Shown here one piece after another: positions 23,793-28,625 of a DNA stretch of 28,625 nucleotides. A program made the translations under genes and the position numbers. This DNA comes from a virus. The stretch lies in IMG/VR virus record IMGVR_UViG_3300009504_000028, positions 1-28,625 of that record. The stretch is one strand, 5' to 3'. The first letter of the stretch is position 1. Every line of letters starts with the position of its first letter. The notes beneath the pieces are model-generated. The model was not told the DNA's origin, did not search any database, and saw only the letters and a program-made list of their open reading frames with translations.

Positions 23793-24017
23793 CTATATGA
23801 GCTTCTTGAGCTCATACCTAACCCTATAATACTCAACCCTTGGAGACACCCATCCCTCCTGGACCTGAGGCCTAAGCCTACTCACAGCCTGAGCAGACCT
23901 CAACCCATGCACCTTATAGTTAGCCTCCAGCCACAAAAACAGCTCTTGACTGGTAGCATCAGGACCACAATAATCCAGAGCCTCTTTCAACCTCCTGAGC
24001 TGGAACTTACTGGCCAT
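23793..24017 (-). CDS. Small hypothetical protein between terminase and portal, 74 aa
   Basis: The protein looks helical with many Arg and Leu residues (SKFQLRRLKEALDY) and a basic C-terminus, possibly a small DNA- or protein-binding domain. The ATG shares bases with the TerL stop (TGATG) and has GGAGGG 7 bases upstream. No family recognised; small genes here sometimes encode packaging accessory proteins. Confidence 0.65.
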   Translation of the reverse strand: MASKFQLRRLKEALDYCGPDATSQELFLWLEANYKVHGLRSAQAVSRLRPQVQEGWVSPRVEYYRVRYELKKLI

Positions 24018-25222
24018 CACACTGCCCTCCGCAAGAGACCAGGCCTCTTAGGCCCAGACCCCCTCTTGCCCAAACAATATCTCAGAGCATCCATAGCATG
24101 GTCCATCTCTTTCACAGGCTTATCCCTCTCCTCATCCCAATGATATGAGTTAAGCTCATTGATAGTCATCTGGCACTCCTCAGACACCAATAGCCTCCCA
24201 TTCGCCAGCAAGCTCTTAATGTGCTGGATGCCACCCTGGACCTCATTAGAGGCAGCCATAACATCCAGACCCTCAGCCCTCATCTCCTCAATCTCTCCCT
24301 TAGCAGATGGGTCAGCCAATATAGGCCCAGGCCTCCCAGCCTGCATCTCCTTGATGACAGGGATAGTGCTGGACAACAGAGCCCTCCTCTGATAAAACTC
24401 CCTGGTCAAGACCTGTCTGCCATCAGGCAACTGGGCCACCTGGAGCAAGACCCTGGGATTGGTAAAGCCAGCATCATAACCATATCTCCACACAATGCCA
24501 GGACCACTGACCAGCTCATCAACATCTCTCCTGGACAGAACATCCTGGACACTAAACTCAGGATAGACCAAGCCAGAGAACTTGACAAAGGCCCCATAAA
24601 ACTCCTGCTTCAAGAAATCTCCAGAATAGCTGGACCTAAGGTCCTCATAATATTCAGGGCTGACAAAAGGATTGGTATCACTGGCCACCCCCAGGATGGC
24701 CTGGTATCTCTCAGGATGCCCCTCCTTTCCAAAGTGCTCCCAGACCCAATCAAAGCCCTTAGGGGTGGTGGTCAGGGCCATCCTCTGCCCTGTTCCCTGC
24801 CTCATCCTGGCCCTCAAGACCTTGAAGGCATAGGGGGGAATATAGCTGGCCTCATCCAGCCAAGCCCAATTTACAGTCAGCCCCCTTATCCTGTCCACCT
24901 GAAGCTCTCCCTCCAAGGACCTGAACAGCAACTTAGCACCATTGGCCAAGACCATGATGGCCTCATTCTTATTCCAGTCTTTCACCAGGTCCTTAGGGAT
25001 AACCTCCTGGATGACAGGGATGATGACATCTCTGAGCATGGGATATGTCCTGCTCCCAATCAGCCCAGTCATACCAGGCTGTTCCATGGCCCTGAGCAGA
25101 CACCACAGTGCTCCTGCCCAAGTCTTTCCACATCCCACTCCACCCACAAAAGCCACATACCTGGAATTGAGCTCAAGGAAATCTGCTTGGGGGTCACTGG
25201 TCTGAAAGGCCAGCTCAACCAT
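24017..25222 (-). CDS. terL: Terminase large subunit
   Basis: The 401-aa protein has the two-domain architecture of phage packaging motors. The ATPase domain has Walker A GGVGCGKT at residues 27-34 and Walker B WAWLDEAS with Asp123-Glu124, followed by a coupling TTTPKG motif. The RNase H-like nuclease domain has candidate metal ligands in YGYDAGFTN, ILADPSAKGEI and MDHAMDALRY. It translocates and cuts viral DNA at the portal. It is slightly shorter than many TerL proteins (430-550 aa). The ATG overlaps the end of the small terminase gene by 8 bases and follows a GGAGAG site. Confidence 0.93.
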   Translation of the reverse strand: MVELAFQTSDPQADFLELNSRYVAFVGGVGCGKTWAGALWCLLRAMEQPGMTGLIGSRTYPMLRDVIIPVIQEVIPKDLVKDWNKNEAIMVLANGAKLLFRSLEGELQVDRIRGLTVNWAWLDEASYIPPYAFKVLRARMRQGTGQRMALTTTPKGFDWVWEHFGKEGHPERYQAILGVASDTNPFVSPEYYEDLRSSYSGDFLKQEFYGAFVKFSGLVYPEFSVQDVLSRRDVDELVSGPGIVWRYGYDAGFTNPRVLLQVAQLPDGRQVLTREFYQRRALLSSTIPVIKEMQAGRPGPILADPSAKGEIEEMRAEGLDVMAASNEVQGGIQHIKSLLANGRLLVSEECQMTINELNSYHWDEERDKPVKEMDHAMDALRYCLGKRGSGPKRPGLLRRAV

Positions 25223-25691
25223 CTTGATGCTCTCCTGACAGGTCAGAGCCCTTCCTTTGAATAACTATCTGGATGGGCCCAGTGAGGTCCATCTTGTCTG
25301 CCTCTCTCTCCAAGACCCCAATGCTCTGCATATAGCTGGCAAAAGACAGAGCCATCTCATAGGCCTCCACACTCTTACCATGCTCCTGGAGGTCCCTAAA
25401 CGCTTTTTCAAAGCTGGTCAGGACAGTGCTCTTAACCTGGTTGCTGGACACATTAGAGGCCACATAGGCATCCAGAGCCTGGATATCCTGGGACAGCTGG
25501 CCAATAGATTTCTCAAACAGCCTGGCCATCTCAGTCCTTGAGACCAGCCTACTACCACCCAGCCTAACCACTTCTCCCAGCAAAAAGGCCCTCCTCTGAG
25601 CATAAGTCCACTGGCCATAAGGCTTGACCTCAGGGTCAGGGAGCTCCACAGATGAGTAATCCACTCCATTTTTACAGTCTGCTTTAGCCAT
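25215..25691 (-). CDS. terS: Terminase small subunit (inferred)
   Basis: The 158-aa protein precedes TerL with an 8-base overlap. Residues 25-70 form a helix-turn-helix-like region (YAQRRAFLLGEVVRLGG, then SRTEMARLFEKSIGQLSQDI), and a long helical region follows, as in small terminases that bind the packaging site and oligomerise. I take ATG 25691 rather than GTG 25700 because GTGAT then serves as the ribosome site. Two lines support the call, the HTH pattern and the position; sequence similarity among TerS proteins is too low to confirm by eye. Confidence 0.75.
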   Translation of the reverse strand: MAKADCKNGVDYSSVELPDPEVKPYGQWTYAQRRAFLLGEVVRLGGSRLVSRTEMARLFEKSIGQLSQDIQALDAYVASNVSSNQVKSTVLTSFEKAFRDLQEHGKSVEAYEMALSFASYMQSIGVLEREADKMDLTGPIQIVIQRKGSDLSGEHQDG

Positions 25692-25700
25692 TTTTATCAC

Positions 25701-25897
25701 TGGTCTGGTCTATGGGAGTGCTTGGACTTAAACTTTATGGTGTGAAGTGTAAAATAGAGTGTGGGGGGTCTTGTGGTGGTTCTGTGGGTTTTTGGGTGGT
25801 GTCTATGGTATTGTGAGGGTGGGTTATAGAAAAGGGGTGTAAGGGGGTTAGGTGGCCCTTGTGGGGCCTGTTTTGGGGGTCTGTTAGGGGGGGCCTG
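25701..25897. other. Noncoding G/T-rich region between early and late halves (origin/packaging candidate)
   Basis: This is the longest gene-free stretch. The plus strand is strongly G/T-rich with many G runs of 3-7, while flanking genes are C/T-rich on the same strand, so base composition shifts abruptly. Four G runs between about 25863 and 25911 could form a G-quadruplex. The minus strand carries ACCACC/CCCCA-like stretches. It contains the late promoter. Being next to the terS gene and between the two transcription units, it is the best place for an origin of replication or a pac/cos site. Confidence 0.45.
25727..25738 (-). promoter_or_regulatory. Late-operon promoter candidate (BRE/TATA)
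   Basis: On the minus strand ATAAAG (BRE-like) is followed by TTTAAG (TATA-like), centred about 38 bases before the TerS ATG. Transcription would begin near 25704, giving a leader of about 13 bases that includes the GTGAT ribosome site. Confidence 0.45.
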
Positions 25898-26026
25898 TTA
25901 TGTTTGGGGGTCCTCCTCTTTGTATAGGTCTGGGTATAGTCTCTTGCATTGGTTGCAGGGGTGGTCTCTGGCAGATGTGGTTAGGTCTTTGCAGCCATGA
26001 CACTGCTCTCTATAATAGGTGGTCAT
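25898..26026 (-). CDS. Double-CxxC zinc-ribbon-like microprotein, 42 aa
   Basis: The last gene of the early operon is only 42 codons. The ATG (26026-26024) overlaps the TAA of the preceding gene (TAATG) and has AGGAGG 7 bases upstream. The peptide has CHGC (Cys9-Cys12) and CNQC (Cys24-Cys27), a 4-Cys zinc ribbon or knuckle, with a basic segment and an acidic C-terminus. The strong ribosome site and cysteine pattern argue it is a true gene. Such mini zinc ribbons often bind nucleic acid or RNA polymerase; this is inference. Confidence 0.72.
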   Translation of the reverse strand: MTTYYREQCHGCKDLTTSARDHPCNQCKRLYPDLYKEEDPQT

Positions 26027-26364
26027 TATGGAGCCTCCTGTCTGTCCATATCGTAGACCTCTCTGAGGAGGCTTGTGACCTCCCCAATGGTCTTGCAGGT
26101 CCTGATACCAAGGGCTATCTGGAGGAGTTTATAATCCAGGGTCATCTGTTGCTCAATATTTGTCAGGTATGGTCCCAGGGCCTCTTTTCTCTCCTTGGCT
26201 ATTACTGACCCATCTGTTGGCAAGCAAGGAGACATTATAGCTGGATAATCATGTGGCCAGCCACTGGCATTAATAAGAGCTTGCTCAAGACAATTCATCT
26301 GGTCCTCATGCTTATCACTCCAAAGCTTTTCATCCACCACTATGGACAGCCTCTTTAGTGCCAT
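26026..26364 (-). CDS. Hypothetical protein, 112 aa, early operon
   Basis: I do not recognise this protein. It opens with a strand-like segment (LKRLSIVVDEKL), then helices; the C-terminal 40 residues look helical (a NIEQQMTLDYKLLQIALGI segment). The N-terminus could be a ribbon-helix-helix-like strand, followed by helices, but the match is weak. The ATG overlaps the preceding stop (TAATG) and has an AGGAGG site; its own stop overlaps the microprotein start. Confidence 0.7.
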   Translation of the reverse strand: MALKRLSIVVDEKLWSDKHEDQMNCLEQALINASGWPHDYPAIMSPCLPTDGSVIAKERKEALGPYLTNIEQQMTLDYKLLQIALGIRTCKTIGEVTSLLREVYDMDRQEAP

Positions 26365-26990
26365 TATTTTCTCCTCCTGGCAATTGCACTGTCTGCAAAA
26401 AATGACTGGCTCCTCTGGTTCTGGACATTTTTATGACCTGTCTGATTGGTTAGTCTCTTTAGGCTCTGGCATTGATGGAGCCTTTTCAGGAGGGTCTGCT
26501 CTCTGAGAGATGGTAATAAACCCATGGGCTCCCATGTTATGGTTATCAGGCTGGCTCCTGGTCCATAGAGACTGGATAGATAGTCCCAGGTCTGGTCTCT
26601 GGTCCACCCCCATCCAGATGGAAATTCAGGGCCATATACATCATTTTCTAACAGGCTATATTGACCTATCCATTGGGGGTGGTCTTTGGATGGGGGGAGC
26701 TGCCATTCCATGGTATTTATGACCCTGGCATCATAGAGCCAGTGACAGGGCTTATGCCAGATATCTTTGTCTTTCTCCCAATAGATGCTCAAACGGTCTC
26801 CTATTTTTATGGGTCTGATGCTCCTGGTGGTTTTACGTTTTTCCATTGTGACCAGCTCATCAAAGAACACATTGAAGCTGAGAGTGTGTCTGGCTGCTTG
26901 CAGGGGGGCTGGGCCCTCAGCTTCTCTGGTCTGGACTTTGGCTTCTTTCTCCAGTAGTATCTGCTCTTGCTCTGGTTCTGTTGGTTCCAT
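26364..26990 (-). CDS. ASCH/PUA-like domain protein, 208 aa
   Basis: Residues about 38-110 contain FFDELVTMEKRKTTRSIRP followed by IKIGDRLSIYW. This resembles the ASCH (PUA-like) domain, in which a KT-x-R element and a GD-x-L strand mark the RNA- or nucleotide-binding barrel. The N-terminal 30 residues are Glu-rich and the C-terminal 60 are basic. ASCH proteins bind RNA or modified nucleotides, and some are hydrolases. I start at ATG 26990, 8 bases after AAGGAGG; the longer frame overlaps the upstream gene. The domain call is by pattern only. Confidence 0.62.
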   Translation of the reverse strand: MEPTEPEQEQILLEKEAKVQTREAEGPAPLQAARHTLSFNVFFDELVTMEKRKTTRSIRPIKIGDRLSIYWEKDKDIWHKPCHWLYDARVINTMEWQLPPSKDHPQWIGQYSLLENDVYGPEFPSGWGWTRDQTWDYLSSLYGPGASLITITWEPMGLLPSLREQTLLKRLHQCQSLKRLTNQTGHKNVQNQRSQSFFADSAIARRRK

Positions 26991-27004
26991 ATTATTGGCC
27001 TCCT

Positions 27005-27400
27005 TTAGGGTCTCCTCCCATAGGTCCAATCACAAGCATGGCATACCAGCCCAAGCTTAGTCCTATTCAAGGGTCCAAGACACCAAGGACATGGAGAGAC
27101 CCTTAACTCGTCTTGCATGGCTTTGCCCCAGCTCAAGATATGATTAGGGCTCTTTCGGAGCTGGGCCCTAATGGGCTCTGTGACCAGCTCCACCCAATCC
27201 CTCAAAAGCTCCTTATTCTCCTCCAAGAGGAGAGGATTATCACCCTGGACCATGATAGCATCCTCAATGATGATAGCATCTCCTCCCAGAGCATAAATGA
27301 GCATGGAGTGGTTCCATGCTTTATCTGTCAGCTCATCAGCCCTGCTGCTGACTGCCTCATCTGGCACTAATCTCTCTATCTGCTGCTGTTCTTTTTTCAT
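27005..27400 (-). CDS. Zinc-ribbon protein, 131 aa
   Basis: The protein has a Gln-rich, charged N-terminus, a helical middle, and a C-terminal zinc ribbon with CPWC (Cys104, Cys107) and CHAC (Cys120, Cys123) separated by 12 residues. This C-terminal type of ribbon is common in archaeal DNA/RNA-binding proteins. The frame runs upstream to 27478 with a hydrophobic segment and Cys, but the ATG at 27400 has GGTGA 7 bases upstream and is preferred. The second codon block is CAG CAG CAG, like other early genes. Confidence 0.7.
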   Translation of the reverse strand: MKKEQQQIERLVPDEAVSSRADELTDKAWNHSMLIYALGGDAIIIEDAIMVQGDNPLLLEENKELLRDWVELVTEPIRAQLRKSPNHILSWGKAMQDELRVSPCPWCLGPLNRTKLGLVCHACDWTYGRRP

Positions 27401-27518
27401 ACTTCTGTCACCTTCTTTTTTTTCACTGTCTGGCTCACATCCTCCCAGAAATAAGTAAGAAATAAGCCAGATGGCCAAAAAGGCCTTTTTTCTCTGACCA
27501 AGGGGTCTAAAGTGGTCA
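27401..27518. other. Intergenic region after the MCM-like gene with A/T palindrome
   Basis: The 118-bp gap holds the palindrome AAAAAGGCCTTTTT (27477-27490) overlapping GGCC-A5-GGCC (27473-27485), about 30 bases beyond the MCM-like gene stop, and several T-rich stretches on the minus strand. It may be a terminator and/or a site for a DNA-binding protein. No convincing TATA box or small gene is seen. Confidence 0.35.
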
Positions 27519-28625
27519 TCACATAACCTCTGGGTTAGCTCTGACCATGGTCACTGGTCTCCCCTTGGTCTTTATCCTGGACATGATTATGGCCTCATGT
27601 CTCTTGAGACTGTCCAGCACTTCTGCTGTCTCCACATAACTCAGACCAAAGGCCTGAGCTTTCTTTTTCAAGTGGCTCATCTGGATGCCATCTGGATGCT
27701 CCTTTATCATGCTGAGCAGCTGAGCTCCATGGCTGTCTCCCATGATGCTGGCTCTCCATAATAGGGACCTGTCAATGAGGCCCTCCAGGGTGGGGTCCAG
27801 TTTGACATCCAGATTTCTGGCTCCTGGCTTATAGTATTTTACTATGTTGTATCCAAGGGCCAGCCTCCCAATCAGCTCCTCATCATTATGGGTTAGGTCA
27901 GGGTCAATGAAGTCCAGATAGTCATAGAGGTCCTGGGACCAGCTTAGCTCTCTAACCGCAAAGCCCTTCAGGAGCTTGGAGAAGCCTGCTCTTACCTTAC
28001 CAAGCTTTACAAAATCCGGCTTGAGACCTCTGGCTGACCTCTTAGTTGTTTTGAGGGCCTGTCTCTCAATGGATGAGGGTATGAACTCCATCAGGAGCCA
28101 TCTCCTGCCCTGACCACTGGAGAGCTTAAATCTGGAGTGCTGGGTCCCAGCCCACAGTGTGGAGAAAGACTGATAGTTGATGTCTCCTCCAGAGAGGGTC
28201 TTGTGGACCCATCCATCATCAAGGAAGTCCAGGATGGCATTGTCCAGCTTGCCACTGTTCTCGCCCTCTCCCTGGATTGCATCCAGCTCATTGAGGCAGA
28301 TGATGCCATCCCTGTGGGTCCAGGCCAGCCCTCTTATCTCTTGACCATCCTTGAAGGTCCCTATAAGGCCAGCCTCTGTCATAAAGCCCCTATACACTGC
28401 ATTGATGCCACTCTGGTCCAAAAAGCCTGTTTTAGAGCCCTCACTGATGAACCTCTTGGGAGTATAGCTTTTCCCATAGCCACTGGGGCAGACCATTAGG
28501 AGATTGAGCCTGAGGTCTGGGACAAGCCCTCCCTCAGTGTGGTATATTGTGCCACCATCCAGGTATCTCCTGTTAGACAAATTGGCTATGTGACAACCAA
28601 TACTGGCCAGATAATAGGGAGCATA
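27519..28625 (-). CDS. MCM-like AAA+ ATPase (main part; gene continues at base 186)
   Basis: In the closed genome this is complement(join(27519-28502, 1-186)), 389 aa. It resembles the AAA+ core of archaeal MCM helicases. Walker A is CPSGYGKS (residues 67-74). Next comes an INAVYRGF helix like the MCM SAAGL segment, then Walker B GIICLNELD (128-136), where the usual Asp is Asn133 although Glu134 is kept. A beta-hairpin region (SGGDINYQSFSTL), sensor-1 TLWAGTQ and an Arg pair (195-196) in the arginine-finger place follow. The C-terminal 75 residues form a winged helix. The MCM N-terminal OB/zinc domain is absent, so it is about half normal MCM length. It could be a replicative helicase or a helicase-recruiting ATPase. 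Confidence 0.75.
   Translation of the reverse strand, partial: YAPYYLASIGCHIANLSNRRYLDGGTIYHTEGGLVPDLRLNLLMVCPSGYGKSYTPKRFISEGSKTGFLDQSGINAVYRGFMTEAGLIGTFKDGQEIRGLAWTHRDGIICLNELDAIQGEGENSGKLDNAILDFLDDGWVHKTLSGGDINYQSFSTLWAGTQHSRFKLSSGQGRRWLLMEFIPSSIERQALKTTKRSARGLKPDFVKLGKVRAGFSKLLKGFAVRELSWSQDLYDYLDFIDPDLTHNDEELIGRLALGYNIVKYYKPGARNLDVKLDPTLEGLIDRSLLWRASIMGDSHGAQLLSMIKEHPDGIQMSHLKKKAQAFGLSYVETAEVLDSLKRHEAIIMSRIKTKGRPVTMVRANPEVM
28503..28625. repeat. Terminal direct repeat, right copy
   Basis: This is the exact copy of bases 1-123. Joining 28502 to base 1 restores one continuous 389-codon minus-strand gene. Confidence 0.95.

Noticed and set aside
23654-23836. 60-codon minus-strand frame between the 74-aa gene and portal
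   Set aside because: It has no ribosome site, overlaps the end of the 74-aa gene out of frame, and covers a promoter-like region.
24221-25264. 347-codon open frame on the plus strand opposite terL
   Set aside because: It mirrors the terminase large subunit, which has clear Walker and nuclease motifs. It has low-complexity Leu/Pro/Ser composition, and all other genes are on the minus strand.
27401-27478. N-terminal extension of the zinc-ribbon gene with a lipobox-like LFLGGC
   Set aside because: It begins at TTG without a ribosome site, and ATG 27400 has GGTGA at good spacing. The hydrophobic stretch comes from T-rich noncoding sequence.
28091-28309. 72-codon alternative minus-strand frame within the MCM-like gene
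   Set aside because: It is a shadow of the ATPase frame with Ser/Met-rich composition and no ribosome site.
1-28625. CRISPR arrays, tRNA or rRNA genes, insertion sequences, integrase/att sites
   Set aside because: I found no regularly spaced repeats, tRNA-like cloverleaf, transposase or integrase motifs. The only long repeat is the terminal overlap.

Overview
This window looks like a complete genome of a tailed virus (Caudoviricetes type), most probably infecting an archaeon. The first 123 bases are repeated exactly as the last 123 bases (1-123 = 28503-28625). The repeat lies inside a gene that reads unbroken across the join, so the molecule is circular or circularly permuted, about 28,502 bp, and the window ends are arbitrary. 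Every gene I can support is on the minus strand, so transcription runs from high to low coordinates.

The archaeal host is an inference. It rests on an MCM-like AAA+ ATPase, a topoisomerase VI A / Spo11-like protein, a RadA/KaiC-type RecA-fold ATPase, BRE/TATA-like boxes before the main operons, and ribosome binding sites of the GGAGGTGAT type. CG dinucleotides are extremely rare (I count six in bases 1-2040) and arginine is coded almost only by AGA/AGG. I cannot name the host.

Early (replication/recombination) half, in transcription order: a TATA-like promoter with an adjacent 12-bp palindrome (7314-7340); a 65-aa protein; the Topo VI-A/Spo11-like protein; three small unknown proteins; a large OB-fold-like/winged-helix protein; a DUF932-like protein; a PD-(D/E)XK nuclease; a RecA-fold ATPase; a 159-aa unknown; the MCM-like ATPase, which crosses the window ends; a zinc-ribbon protein; an ASCH/PUA-like protein; a 112-aa unknown; and a 42-aa double-CxxC microprotein ending at 25898. 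Most neighbours overlap by 1-14 bases or are separated by a few bases, with clear Shine-Dalgarno sites, so the half reads as one or two operons. I see no DNA polymerase, primase, integrase or lysis enzyme.

A 197-bp noncoding stretch (25701-25897), G/T-rich on the plus strand with runs of G, separates the two halves. It lies just before the small terminase gene and is the best candidate for an origin and/or packaging site.

Late (virion) half, in order: TerS, TerL, a small unknown, a portal-MuF fusion, an HK97-gp10-like protein, a prohead protease fused to a scaffold-like tail, and the HK97-fold capsid protein. A cluster of stem-loops follows. Next is a cassette of helical, fibre- or adhesin-like and membrane proteins (18902-14223) that includes a 37-aa zinc-knuckle-like microprotein. 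After it come the head-tail connector, head closure, tail completion and tail tube proteins, a tail assembly chaperone with a canonical A AAA AAC -1 frameshift site making a G-T fusion, a very short tape measure protein (304 aa), a distal-tail-like protein and a 770-aa tail hub. This is a complete siphovirus- or short-myovirus-like head and tail set; no sheath gene is seen, so a siphovirus is favoured.
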